In this document: positions 41,696 to 50,319 of the stretch, one piece after another
Layout: each line of letters opens with the position of its first letter
Position numbering within the stretch: the first letter of the stretch is position 1
Origin: Saccharopolyspora kobensis
Lineage (GTDB): Bacteria > Actinomycetota > Actinomycetes > Mycobacteriales > Pseudonocardiaceae
Reading direction: 5' to 3'
Assembly (NCBI RefSeq): GCF_900108315.1
Contig: NZ_FNVB01000019.1
Location: 1 to 55,832, forward strand
DNA: 55,832 nt
Translations under genes and position numbers: made by a program
Notes under the pieces: model-generated
Databases searched by the model: none
Told to the model about the DNA's origin: nothing
Seen by the model: the letters and a program-made list of their open reading frames with translations, nothing else

Positions 41696-44670
41696 ACGAA
41701 ACGGACGTTTTCGGCACGGCCGAGCTCCGGCGGGCCGTGCTGCAGTCCTGGGAGGCTTCGCCGACCAGGTTCCGCGAGGACGCGAACGCCGAGGAGGACC
41801 TGCGGCTCGGCGGCTACCGCGATCGACTGCTGGTGGAGCTCGCCCAGAACGCGGCCGACGCCGCGGGCACCGGCGGTGCGCTGCGCGTCGAGCTCAGCGG
41901 CGGTGAGCTGCGGGTCGCCAACACCGGCGCACCGCTGACCACTGACGGCGTCGCGGCGCTGGCCTCGCTGCGGGCTTCGGCCAAGCGCGAGGGCACCTCG
42001 ATCGGCCGGTTCGGCGTCGGTTTCGCCGCCGTGCTGGCGTTCTCCGACGAGCCGAGCGTGGTGTCCACGACCGGCGGTGTCGCGTTCTCCGCCGCGCGGA
42101 CCAGGCAGGCGGTGGCGCAGCTTCCCGGCGCGGCCGAGGAGCTGGCCAAGCGCTCCGGCGAGGTGCCGGTCCTGCGGCTGCCGTGGCCGGTGGTCGGTCA
42201 GCCGCCCGCGGGCTTCGACACCGAGGTTCGGCTGCCGCTGCGCGCGGACGTCGACGCGGACGCGCTGCTGGCCGAGTTCACCGATCAGGCGCCCGACCTG
42301 CTGCTCGCGCTGCCCGCGCTGAGCGAGATCAGCATCGGCGCGCAGACCTGGCGCCGCGAAGACCTGGACGCCGACCGGCTGGTCGTGCACGGCCCGGTCC
42401 GCAGCGACCGCTGGCTGGTGCACCGCGCCTCGGGCACGTTGGGCGAAGCCGCGCTGGCCGGTCTGGGCGTGGAGGCCCGGCACGCCGCTGAATGGCGCGT
42501 GACCTGGGCCGTTCCACTGGACGACGACGGCACTCCGATCCCGCTGGCCGAGGACGTGCTGCACGCGCCGACGCCGACCGAGGAGCGGCTGTCGTTGCCG
42601 GCCCGACTGCTGGCGAGCGTGCCGGTGGAGCCGGACCGGCGGCGGGTCGCGGCCTCTGCCGCCGCGGATTCGGTGCTGACCTTCGCCACCGAGTGCTATC
42701 CCGCGCTGGTCGAGAAGATCGAGCCCGAGCACCGGACTGCCCTGGTGCCGCTCGCCGGATTCCCGCTGTCCGATGTGGACGACAAGCTGCGGCAGGGCGT
42801 GACCGACCGGCTGCGGGTATCGGCGTGGCTGCCCGCGGCGAACGGGAAGCCGGTCGCGCCGCTGGAGTCGCGGGTCCTCGAATACGTCTCCCCGGAGCTG
42901 GTGGAGCTGCTCGCGGACGTGGTGCCCGGCCTGCTGGAAGCCGACTTCGCCGATGCGAGCCACCGCAGGTCGCTGCTCGTGCTGGAGGTCCGGCGGCTGG
43001 CCGCCGCGGAGATCGTCGAAGCGGTCACCGGCCTGCAGCGCCCGCCGCACTGGTGGTACCGCCTCTACGCCGCGCTGGCGCCGATCGAGGGCGCGGATCC
43101 GGTGGCTCGCGAGGAGTTCACCGCGCTGCCCGTACCGCTGGCCGACGGCCGCACGGTCAGCGGCGTGCGCGACGTGCTGCTCAGCCAGCGCGACGCCGAC
43201 CCGGACCCGGCGGCTGTGCTGTCCACACTGGACATCTCCGGCCTGCGCATCGCCCACCCCGACGCCACGCACCCGCTGCTGGAGAAGCTGGGCGCGCACC
43301 CGGCCGGACCGGCGGAGCTGCTGGACGCGCCGTCGTTGGAAGACGCCGTGCGCAGCAGCGTTTCCGACGCGCGCGCCGGTGTCGACGTGCGCCCGCTGGC
43401 CGAAGCGGTGCTGCAGCTCGTCTCGAACACCTACCCGCGCGAGTGGCTCGGCGCGCTCGCGCTGCCCGACGAAACCGGTGACTTCCGCCGCGCCGACGAG
43501 CTGCTGCTGCCGGAAGCGGCGCTGCTGGAAGTGCTGGACGAGCAGTACATCGGCGAGGACGGGCCGCTGGCGGTGCTCGACGAGGAGTTCGCGGCCGAGT
43601 GGTCGACCGAGCTGCTGCGCTCGATCGGCGTGCTGGACACCTTCGCGGTGCAGGTCGAGGAAGACCCGCTGGAGCCCGACGAGGACTTCCCGGACATCCA
43701 CCTGTGGTGGGCGGAGCAGGAAGCGGCGCAGCCGGAGAGCTGGCCGCCACCGAGGTTCGTCGGCATCCGCGATCTGGACCTGGTCGCCGACGAAGCGTGG
43801 CCCGCCGCGCTGCGCCTGTTGGCACAGCACCCGGAAACCCTGCGTGCGCTGCGAGAACCGCGCAGCTACTCGGTCTGGTGGATCGAGCGCTACGCGCTGC
43901 TCGCCGGCGCCCCGCCGCGCACCTGGCGGCTTCCGGAAGCCGAAGATCTGGCGGGCCTCTACGACCCGGTGCCGGACGTGGGCCTGGATGCCGAGCACCT
44001 GCGGCTGGCGGGTGTCCGAGACGAGCTCAACGTCGAGGACACCGACGACGCAGCGGACCTCTTGGAGCGCCTAGGCGACCCGGAGCGCACAGTGCGCGCC
44101 GGAACCGCGCTGCGCGCTCACCAGGCGCTGGCGGAGGCCGTGGCGTGCCGGACGATCGACCCGTCCGAGATCGACCCGCCGGAGATGGTGCGTTCGGTGT
44201 CGGGCGCGGTGGTCAGCACCGGCCGAGCGGTGGTGCTCGACGAGCCGTGGATGCTCAGCGTCGTGGAAGCGCCGCTGGTGATCGCCGGAGGCAGCCCGGA
44301 CCAGTTCGACGCCGAAGCCCTCGCGGAGCTCCTGGACCTCCCGCTGGCCTCGGAGGAGAACACGATGCAGGTGGTCGGCGAGGGCCGAACCCAGCGCTGG
44401 CCGGAGGTGGCCCGCGTCCCGGCGTCCTGCGAACTCCTCGGAATCCCGCTGCCGACCGGCCAGATCACCCTCCACGACAGCCTCCGCGTCCGCTCCTCGG
44501 CAGGGGAGCAGCGAGTCCACTGGTGGGTGGAGAACACGGGCGGAGTCCACGCGGAGCGAACCCCGGACGGCCTGGCCAGAGCCCTGGCCTGGGCGGCAGG
44601 CGCCTGGCACGAGCGCTTCGCCCTGACGGCCCTCCTAGCGGACCCGGAAGCGACAACCCTGCTGCGCTGA
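41692..44670 (+). CDS. Sacsin-like GHKL ATPase, 992 aa
   Basis: 992 residues from GTG 41692. The N-terminal ~200 residues form a GHKL/Hsp90-type ATP-binding domain as in sacsin: N-box LLVELAQNAADAAG, G1 RVANTGAPLT and lid GRFGVGFAAVLAF. The remaining ~790 residues are acidic and rich in DE..P segments, without recognised domains or membrane helices. Sacsin-type proteins are thought to be chaperone-like; the actinobacterial ones have no known job. Translational coupling to DUF3027 suggests the two act together. Codon use matches the neighbours, so this looks ancestral. Confidence 0.88.
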   Translation: MNETDVFGTAELRRAVLQSWEASPTRFREDANAEEDLRLGGYRDRLLVELAQNAADAAGTGGALRVELSGGELRVANTGAPLTTDGVAALASLRASAKREGTSIGRFGVGFAAVLAFSDEPSVVSTTGGVAFSAARTRQAVAQLPGAAEELAKRSGEVPVLRLPWPVVGQPPAGFDTEVRLPLRADVDADALLAEFTDQAPDLLLALPALSEISIGAQTWRREDLDADRLVVHGPVRSDRWLVHRASGTLGEAALAGLGVEARHAAEWRVTWAVPLDDDGTPIPLAEDVLHAPTPTEERLSLPARLLASVPVEPDRRRVAASAAADSVLTFATECYPALVEKIEPEHRTALVPLAGFPLSDVDDKLRQGVTDRLRVSAWLPAANGKPVAPLESRVLEYVSPELVELLADVVPGLLEADFADASHRRSLLVLEVRRLAAAEIVEAVTGLQRPPHWWYRLYAALAPIEGADPVAREEFTALPVPLADGRTVSGVRDVLLSQRDADPDPAAVLSTLDISGLRIAHPDATHPLLEKLGAHPAGPAELLDAPSLEDAVRSSVSDARAGVDVRPLAEAVLQLVSNTYPREWLGALALPDETGDFRRADELLLPEAALLEVLDEQYIGEDGPLAVLDEEFAAEWSTELLRSIGVLDTFAVQVEEDPLEPDEDFPDIHLWWAEQEAAQPESWPPPRFVGIRDLDLVADEAWPAALRLLAQHPETLRALREPRSYSVWWIERYALLAGAPPRTWRLPEAEDLAGLYDPVPDVGLDAEHLRLAGVRDELNVEDTDDAADLLERLGDPERTVRAGTALRAHQALAEAVACRTIDPSEIDPPEMVRSVSGAVVSTGRAVVLDEPWMLSVVEAPLVIAGGSPDQFDAEALAELLDLPLASEENTMQVVGEGRTQRWPEVARVPASCELLGIPLPTGQITLHDSLRVRSSAGEQRVHWWVENTGGVHAERTPDGLARALAWAAGAWHERFALTALLADPEATTLLR

Positions 44671-44675
44671 GCGGT

Positions 44676-44915
44676 TCACCCGAACCGCTCAGCCTTCAGG
44701 CTGCGTAAGAACCCGCCCCAAACCGGCACCGAGAACACCAACATGCCGCCATCGCGGTCCTTGGTGTCCCGGACACCGACAACCTCGGAGCTGGCCCCGA
44801 CCTCGACGCAGTTCCCCTCTTCACCGCTGTAGCTGGACTTCCGCCAGCCGACTTCGACGCAGTTGGTTTCTTCGCCGCTGTAGCTGGACTTCCGCCAGTT
44901 GCTAACCGACTGCAT
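44676..44915 (-). CDS. DUF397 protein with tandemly duplicated N-terminal motif
   Basis: 79 residues from ATG 44915 (GGAGGGG 4 nt upstream), overlapping the XRE gene by 14 nt. The DUF397 opening motif occurs twice in tandem: NWRKSSYSGEETNCVEVG and GWRKSSYSGEEGNCVEVG, encoded by a 51-bp direct repeat (44799-44849, 44850-44900). The rest is normal (VRDTKDRDGG, ending LRSLKAERF). It is the likely partner of the regulator at 44902. Most DUF397 proteins with two copies repeat the whole domain; here only the first motif is doubled. Confidence 0.9.
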   Translation of the reverse strand: MQSVSNWRKSSYSGEETNCVEVGWRKSSYSGEEGNCVEVGASSEVVGVRDTKDRDGGMLVFSVPVWGGFLRSLKAERFG

Positions 44916-45750
44916 GCTGCCCCTCCATCGCTTCCGCATGGCTCGTGATCAGCTCCGCTGACTCGGTTGGCGTCAATGCCACATCGCTCAGACTACGTAC
45001 GGCTTCCAAGAACGGGGAAGTCTCCGTGGGAGCATCGAGAAAGACGCTGGAACGCCGATGCTCCAGGTGGACGATCGGTCGTTGCCTCTGGAACTCGAGG
45101 ATCAGGTGGCTCCCGTTGAGGCCAACGTGCGCACCAGCGGAGAAGGGGAGGACCTGCACGCTGACGTGCGGGCGACGGGACACCCGCACAATCTGTCTCA
45201 GCTGCTCGGCCATCACGTCGTAGCCGCCGATCGGGCGGTGCAGGACAGATTCATCGATCAGCGCGTTGAACGCTACCGGATTCTGGCGCGTCAGGACGCT
45301 CTGCCTACCGAGTCGCAAAGATACCCTGGACTCGAGTTGATCGTCCTTCACATTTCCTGCGCCGATGACTGCCCGCGCGTAGTCGGCGGTTTGCAGCAAG
45401 CCCGGAACGAAACCGAGAGCTACGTCGGTGATCTGCGTGGCTATGCGTTCGAACTCCAGCAGGCCGACGAGGAGTTCGGGCAGATCGGAATGCCCGACCT
45501 CCCACCAGTGCGGTTGATGAGCGTCGCGCGCGAGTTCGAGCAGCCGTTTGCGCTCACTCCCTTTAATGCCAAGGGTTCCGAGGATGATGGCTGTCTCGGT
45601 GCCAGTGAGGACCTTGTCGCCGGACTCGATGCGGCCGAACGTCGCACGCGACCAACCGCAAAGCTCTGCCAACTCTTCGAGCTTCAGTCCGGCGTCCTTC
45701 CGCAATTTGCGCACTTCGGCGCCAAGTCCACGAGAACGTGCAGTTGTCAT
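44902..45750 (-). CDS. XRE-family regulator with DUF5753 domain (second cassette)
   Basis: 282 residues. HTH spans about residues 8-62 (LGAEVRKLRKDAGLKLEELAELCGWSRATFGRIESG). DUF5753 features are FVPGLLQTADYARAV and PIVHLEHRRSSVFLD. It is a paralogue of the 570-1424 product, with the same coupled DUF397 partner. It is divergent from a Cys/His microprotein at 45864, so the whole cassette mirrors the left one in inverted orientation. Confidence 0.93.
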   Translation of the reverse strand: MTTARSRGLGAEVRKLRKDAGLKLEELAELCGWSRATFGRIESGDKVLTGTETAIILGTLGIKGSERKRLLELARDAHQPHWWEVGHSDLPELLVGLLEFERIATQITDVALGFVPGLLQTADYARAVIGAGNVKDDQLESRVSLRLGRQSVLTRQNPVAFNALIDESVLHRPIGGYDVMAEQLRQIVRVSRRPHVSVQVLPFSAGAHVGLNGSHLILEFQRQRPIVHLEHRRSSVFLDAPTETSPFLEAVRSLSDVALTPTESAELITSHAEAMEGQHAVG

Positions 45751-45863
45751 ATGCCCACGCTATTCCGGGGCATGAGACGGGGCTATTACACAAAGCGGTG
45801 AACAAGATTGCGTGAAAGTTTTTTGGACTGTCTCATCGACGTCAGAAACCGGAAGGAGTCGGG
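45751..45863. promoter_or_regulatory. Divergent promoter region of right XRE cassette
   Basis: 113 bp, AT-richer than its surroundings, containing ATGAGAC (45772-45778) and its inverse GTCTCAT (45830-45836). GAAGGAG precedes the 45864 start. The GGATCNGATCC motif of the left cassette is not present, so the two regulators probably recognise different sites. Confidence 0.45.
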
Positions 45864-46079
45864 ATGTCTGGCTACTTGAGGTACGTGTGGCGTCCGGTCA
45901 CCGGTGGACGTCACGCTTTCCCTATCGCAGCAACGAAAGTTCCTCAGATTGAGGATGTCGAGGCCTACTGCGGAGCGAAAGCTCCGGCGTCCGAGCTGCA
46001 CGATCGGTCCGAAGTGGACTGGGTCCGTGAGCGCTCCTGCATGAAGTGCTGGCGTCACCTCGCCGACAAGGACCCCTGA
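45864..46079 (+). CDS. Small Cys/His (putative zinc-binding) protein
   Basis: 71 residues. It has pattern His17, Cys36, Cys59-x2-Cys62 (RHAFP, AYCGAK, SCMKC) and an N-terminal WRPVTGGRHA similar to WVPAAGQRHA in the left-cassette protein (187-438). It is first in a run of three small genes divergent from the XRE regulator. Function unknown; metal binding inferred. Confidence 0.75.
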   Translation: MSGYLRYVWRPVTGGRHAFPIAATKVPQIEDVEAYCGAKAPASELHDRSEVDWVRERSCMKCWRHLADKDP

Positions 46080-46164
46080 CACCACGGTCCTCCCACGAGG
46101 GCCAGGCCACACACGCCGCCGCGCGACATCGCGCCACCCCCGCCTGCGGAAGGGACACCCCGTC

Positions 46165-46494
46165 ATGTTCTGGATCCAGCTCAGCACGTTCGTCCTGTTC
46201 AACGTTCTCCTGGTCGCGTTGATCGCCACGCAGGTTCCGTTCGGAGGCTTGAGATTCGCGACAGGTCAGCATGCCGGGACAGGAGACGGCGAGTACACGG
46301 TGTGGCATCTCATCGCCGACGTCGAAGCCGAACGCCATCGCGACGCCGCCGACGCCGGTGCTCCTGCGCGCCGCCGCGAGCAACCACCCATAGCGCTAGA
46401 CCCTCCAGCACAGCCCGAAACCGGACCTGAACTGCGGTTCCCCGAACGTGACCCCGACGACCAGCCCACCGGACGCCACCACCTCCGCAGGTAG
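46165..46494 (+). CDS. Small single-pass membrane protein
   Basis: 109 residues. One hydrophobic helix (WIQLSTFVLFNVLLVALIATQV) is followed by the tail motif YTVWHLIADVEAERHRD shared with the left-edge protein (1-185), then a Pro/Arg-rich C-terminus. The conserved tail may be a protein-interaction surface on the cytoplasmic side. Second gene after the Cys/His protein, as in the left cassette. Confidence 0.7.
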   Translation: MFWIQLSTFVLFNVLLVALIATQVPFGGLRFATGQHAGTGDGEYTVWHLIADVEAERHRDAADAGAPARRREQPPIALDPPAQPETGPELRFPERDPDDQPTGRHHLRR

Positions 46495-46634
46495 AGCGTC
46501 GTAAGAACCCGACCCCCGAAGCCGGGTCGGTGCGGCACGACATCCCCCGGCCACCGCCGCACCGACCCACGCCGGTGGCCGGGCGCGAACCCCTCCCCGC
46601 GCCCGGCCACCGACTACCTGTCAAGGAGGCATCG

Positions 46635-46883
46635 ATGGCGCAGTCATCAGCGGATGACTCCGGCGAGCCGATGAAGTCCGCCTGCTGGACAGCATTTGGT
46701 TACCAGAACCACGTAATCCCCGAAGAAGACGTGAGAACCGAAGGACAAACCCTCGTCGCGCTGTGCGGAGTCATGGCGGAACCCGAAGATCTCAGCCCCG
46801 TGGACGACCGCCCTACCTGCTCCGTGTGTGCCGCTGAAGCTCGAAGCGGACGGATCGCCCTGGTTTTCCGTGATGTTCGATAG
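46635..46883 (+). CDS. Small Cys/His (putative zinc-binding) protein, third copy
   Basis: 82 residues from ATG 46635 (AAGGAGG 8 nt upstream). Ligand pattern is His26, Cys44, Cys62-x2-Cys65 (QNHVI, ALCGV, TCSVC), as in the other two cassette microproteins, plus Cys17. The left cassette may have an equivalent beyond the window edge. Confidence 0.72.
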   Translation: MAQSSADDSGEPMKSACWTAFGYQNHVIPEEDVRTEGQTLVALCGVMAEPEDLSPVDDRPTCSVCAAEARSGRIALVFRDVR

Positions 46884-46999
46884 AACGCTGCGTCGTTGCG
46901 CTCGGGCTCCGAGATACTGCTGATCGGCCTGGTCAACAAGGCCACTGGGGAGTGCTTCGAACCACGTGGAGCACAGTGTGCTTGAGGGGAGCATCAGAA

Positions 47000-47782
47000 G
47001 TGACGTACCAGGGCTGGTCGCCTAACCAACCCCACCAGTACCCACCACAAGCCTCGCAGCGGCCGCCGCAGCGGAGGAAGTCACGAGCGTGGATTCCGGT
47101 GCTGATCATCGGGGTGATCGCTTCGATCGGGATCGTCGTTGCGGGCGCGTGGTTCTTGTTGACCCCGATCGATGCGCCCAGGAAGCAGTCGGAGGCGCTC
47201 GTGCTGCCGCCAGCTCCTACTGCGACGACGAATACCTGCACCTCGGTGGATCGAATGGGTGCTACCTGCACCGAGTGGGCGCGACCAGAACCACGGCCGT
47301 TCAAGGACGTTCTGCAGCTCAATCGTCTGCCACAGCAGCCCGCCACGGGGAACTGGGGAGCGCTCTACCTCTGCTCCTACCCGCCGGATGAGGTGATCGC
47401 CCGGTACCTGGGAGCGGACTTCCGGCGTGTGGTGATCAACGGCTTCACCTGCTCGTACGAGTCCCCGGAACGGGACATGCAGATTCTGTTCGATGTCTAC
47501 ATCGGCTCGGGCACCTTCGAGAGCTGGACGGACATCAGTCCGGAAGCCGAGGTCGTCGACTTCAACGGCAGGCGGGTGATCGTCGACCACGGCGTCGAGG
47601 ACCCCAAGTCCGCCTTCCGCAGCTGGATCATGGAGATCCCAGGAGCGCCGAACGAGGTGCTAGTGATGGATTACAAGGGGATGGCGGGGATCGGTGACGT
47701 GGACATGATCCCAGCGGACGCGGGCAAAGCTGATCAAGCGATGGCGGAGCTGGGCGAGATCTACCGGAAAGCCACCGAATAA
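47000..47782 (+). CDS. Membrane-anchored extracytoplasmic protein of unknown function
   Basis: 260 residues from GTG 47000 (GAGGGGA upstream). A Pro/Gln-rich cytoplasmic head (NQPHQYPPQ) precedes one helix at about 33-54 (IPVLIIGVIASIGIVVAGAWFLL). The outer domain has four cysteines near NTCTSVD, ATCTEW, LCSYPP and FTCSYE. This plan is common for mycobacterial-type secreted/membrane proteins near type VII genes. No family recognised. It is convergent with the Gly-rich PPE-like gene. Confidence 0.7.
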   Translation: MTYQGWSPNQPHQYPPQASQRPPQRRKSRAWIPVLIIGVIASIGIVVAGAWFLLTPIDAPRKQSEALVLPPAPTATTNTCTSVDRMGATCTEWARPEPRPFKDVLQLNRLPQQPATGNWGALYLCSYPPDEVIARYLGADFRRVVINGFTCSYESPERDMQILFDVYIGSGTFESWTDISPEAEVVDFNGRRVIVDHGVEDPKSAFRSWIMEIPGAPNEVLVMDYKGMAGIGDVDMIPADAGKADQAMAELGEIYRKATE

Positions 47783-47786
47783 AGCG

Positions 47787-47818
47787 CTGGCCGCGCACCG
47801 GATTCGGTGCGCGGCCAG
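47787..47818. terminator. Bidirectional hairpin terminator
   Basis: A perfect 14-bp stem CTGGCCGCGCACCG and its complement with a GATT loop lie between convergent genes, followed by GTTGTTCTG. Confidence 0.85.
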
Positions 47819-47840
47819 GTTGTTCTGCTGGAGCGTCAGG

Positions 47841-49112
47841 TCACTCGCCGAAGACCGGCGGGGCGACCTTGGGCAGGCCCAGGTCGTCCCAGGCCTCGTC
47901 GGTGTCGACCCAGTACTTGTTCTCGTGCTCCATGTCTTCCTCGCCCTCCTTGCCCTGGCCGCGGCCGGCCGCACCGGCGCCCATGCCGCCCGCGCCACCA
48001 CGACCACCAGCAGCGCCGCTACCAGAGGTACCGCCCGCGCCACCGGCACCCAAGCCGCCAGCACCAGCACGGCCACCAGCGCCCGGACCACCGGAGCCGC
48101 TACCGGCACCGAGCCCGCCGAGGCCACGGCCACCCGCACCGCCACCGGGGCCGCCCATGCCGCGACCGGTGCCGGTACCGCCACCGCCGCCGCCCGGACC
48201 GGTCGGAGGCATCATGCCCAAGCCGAGACCGGGGCCGTTGAGGTTGGGGCCGCCAGGAGTCGTGCTCGGGATGTTGGGCACGCCGGTGCCGCCCGGCGTC
48301 GGCGAGGTCCACTGCGAGGAGCTGCCGTTCGGCGAGGTGTACCCGCCACCGGGCAGCTCGTTCCCGCCGCTGCCGGAACCGAAACCGCCGCCGGTGGAGC
48401 CGGTGCCGCCACCGCCGGTGCTGCCGCTGTAGCCGCTGCCACCGGGAATCCCGGAGGCGTTCGGCATGCTGCCCACCGTCGGGTTGGTGCCGTAGCTTCC
48501 CGAGCCCTGGTCGAGCGCCATCTCCGGCGCCTTCGGGTAGAACGCCAGGTTCTGCGAGACGTTCTGGGCGCTCCGGTTGTAGTTGTCGTAGTACTGCTTG
48601 GCTTCCTGGGCCTTCTCGGAGGCCTCTCGTTCCTGCTTCTGCAGGTCAGTCTCGCCGCCGACGAGCCAGGCGCCGCCCTTTTCGAGCAGGTTGTCGGTCG
48701 CGTCGACCTTCACCGGCTCGGGCATGCTGTTCTTGACCTGGCCGAAGTTCTGAACCTGCTGCTCAGCGGAGTCGCCGACCGAGGTCGAGACTTCCTTGGC
48801 GTCCAGGACGAATTGCGACATCGGCTTCAGCGAGCTGCCGTGCTCTTCTGCCGCTTGTCCGGTCCAGGCGACCCCGGCCTTGGAGTTGGCTTCGTCGAGG
48901 ATCCGTGCGATCTCTTCGAAATCCGCGCCGATTCCGGACTTCCAGCCCTGCACCGCGGCAACGAGATGGCCCGTGCCCTGGCCGCCCTGGATCTGGCCGT
49001 ACTTCTCCGGGTGGTTGAAGCCCACCTGCTGCATGATCTCGTCCGTGTTACCACGGTCAGACTCACGTGTGAGCAGGTAGCCACCAACGATCATCGGGAG
49101 AACCATGGTCAC
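47841..49112 (-). CDS. PPE/WXG-like type VII secretion substrate with Gly-rich domain
   Basis: 423 residues from GTG 49112. Residues ~40-190 are helical with WTG (helix-turn-helix of WXG/PPE-type proteins, AWTGQAAEEH) and a YYDNY region. Residues ~205-385 are low-complexity Gly/Ser/Pro (GGGGTGTGRGMGGPGGG). An acidic C-terminus ends in HENKYWVDTDEAWDDLGLPKVAPP. This is the usual form of actinobacterial ESX substrates next to DUF3558 and EspG genes. Possibly secreted to the envelope. The conserved acidic end may be a recognition or functional tail. Confidence 0.8.
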   Translation of the reverse strand: MTMVLPMIVGGYLLTRESDRGNTDEIMQQVGFNHPEKYGQIQGGQGTGHLVAAVQGWKSGIGADFEEIARILDEANSKAGVAWTGQAAEEHGSSLKPMSQFVLDAKEVSTSVGDSAEQQVQNFGQVKNSMPEPVKVDATDNLLEKGGAWLVGGETDLQKQEREASEKAQEAKQYYDNYNRSAQNVSQNLAFYPKAPEMALDQGSGSYGTNPTVGSMPNASGIPGGSGYSGSTGGGGTGSTGGGFGSGSGGNELPGGGYTSPNGSSSQWTSPTPGGTGVPNIPSTTPGGPNLNGPGLGLGMMPPTGPGGGGGGTGTGRGMGGPGGGAGGRGLGGLGAGSGSGGPGAGGRAGAGGLGAGGAGGTSGSGAAGGRGGAGGMGAGAAGRGQGKEGEEDMEHENKYWVDTDEAWDDLGLPKVAPPVFGE

Positions 49113-49152
49113 ACCCCCTTTTCGTGTTTCGTCGTGGTAAGTGCGGACGCGA

Positions 49153-49734
49153 TCAGGCGCCCGGAGTGTTCTTCAGCGCTTCGCCGGTGATCTTCTCGGC
49201 AAAACCGCACGGGTCGTCCATCTCCGGCGTTCCACCGGCGTTCTTGTAGTAGTTGACCTCAAGCGACTGGTCATCGGCCACAGCCAGCTCGATCCGGCAC
49301 AGCGTGGATTCCGCGTCGACCCGCGCTCCGGTGTACCCCTCGAACTGGATGAGTTCGTAGTTGTCGCGGGTTCCGGCGTTCGACTTGATCTTCTCCGCGC
49401 CGCCGAACTGCGTGTTGATGGTGACCGTCGCGGAGAAGGCGTCGGTCGTCCACTGGCACTTCGTTTCGCCGTACGTGGACTTGGATTCTTCCGGCGGCTT
49501 TCGCTCGTCGGTCCCGCCAAGAGCCTTGACCTGCTCATCGGTCAGCAGATCGCAGGCGTTGGTGATCGCCTTGAGGTTCTTCGGGTTCTCGACCTTGGGT
49601 GCTTCAGAGGTGGCGGCCGATTCGCTCGGGTTGCTGGTCGGTTCCGGAGAGGGGCCGGACCCACCCGGCGAACATGCCGAAGCGCCGAGTACGGCGAGGA
49701 GTGAGACAGCAGTCAAGGTTGCGCGGCGTAGCAC
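49153..49734 (-). CDS. DUF3558 lipoprotein
   Basis: 193 residues. Signal MLRRATLTAVSLLAVLGASAC has a lipobox at Cys21, followed by a Ser/Pro/Glu-rich linker and the DUF3558 domain (NACDLLTDEQVKALGG, CQWTTDAFSATVTI, LCRIELAVADDQSL). DUF3558 lipoproteins are envelope proteins often encoded beside type VII substrates. It lies 12 bp after the small WXG-like gene and 40 bp before the PPE-like gene. Confidence 0.9.
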   Translation of the reverse strand: MLRRATLTAVSLLAVLGASACSPGGSGPSPEPTSNPSESAATSEAPKVENPKNLKAITNACDLLTDEQVKALGGTDERKPPEESKSTYGETKCQWTTDAFSATVTINTQFGGAEKIKSNAGTRDNYELIQFEGYTGARVDAESTLCRIELAVADDQSLEVNYYKNAGGTPEMDDPCGFAEKITGEALKNTPGA

Positions 49735-49746
49735 GTTAGATCGTCC

Positions 49747-50148
49747 TTAGACCTGGCGGATCGAAGCGTCTTCGTCGGTGTTCTGGTAGGTGCTTTGAGC
49801 AGCCTTGAGCTGGTCGATCTGCGACTGGATGCGCATGCGCGCGTCGTTGATCGCCCAGACGAGGCATCCCTCGTTGTTGCCGGCCATCTCGCTCAGCGAG
49901 CTGGCGAGCTTCTGGCTGACCTCATCGTCGCCGGGAGGAGCGATGTTCTTCAGCTCCTGCGCCTTCTCCAGGATGTCCATGAACTTGTCCTGGGCCTCTT
50001 CGTACTTGGCGATCAGCCCCGGGATCTGCTCGATGTCGACGGAGAACGACGCCGCCTGTGCTGAGCCCCCAGCGTTGATCGCGGTGTGGATCGTCGCCTT
50101 CCGCACCATCTGCTGCTGGGCGTCAACGATCCCGTCCCAGAATCCCAC
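49747..50148 (-). CDS. Small WXG-like (Esp-type) secretion substrate
   Basis: 133 residues, predicted all-helical (IEQIPGLIAKYEEAQDKFMDILEKAQEL; VWAINDARMRIQSQIDQLKAAQ). Near the C-terminus is YQNTD, matching the YxxxD/E export signal of type VII substrates. It is the partner candidate for the PPE-like protein and is first of the leftward three-gene run (this gene, DUF3558, PPE-like), with EspG just upstream. Confidence 0.78.
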   Translation of the reverse strand: MGFWDGIVDAQQQMVRKATIHTAINAGGSAQAASFSVDIEQIPGLIAKYEEAQDKFMDILEKAQELKNIAPPGDDEVSQKLASSLSEMAGNNEGCLVWAINDARMRIQSQIDQLKAAQSTYQNTDEDASIRQV

Positions 50149-50319
50149 CTTGTCCTACCCCCTTGTCCCCTAGAACAGGTACACGTTGCGCTTAGCTTGC
50201 CAGGTCGTTGCTCGCTCGCGCACCGGTGTGACGGAGCTTGGTCCGTTTCCGGTTCCCTGTTGTTGTCAGATTGATCCGTTTGGTCCAGTGATCCTGCACA
50301 CGTTGCGCCGGATGGCGGG

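Noticed and set aside
41656..43998. 780-residue leftward frame antisense to the sacsin-like gene
   Set aside because: Shadow frame; the plus strand has intact GHKL motifs and overlapping start/stop with DUF3027.
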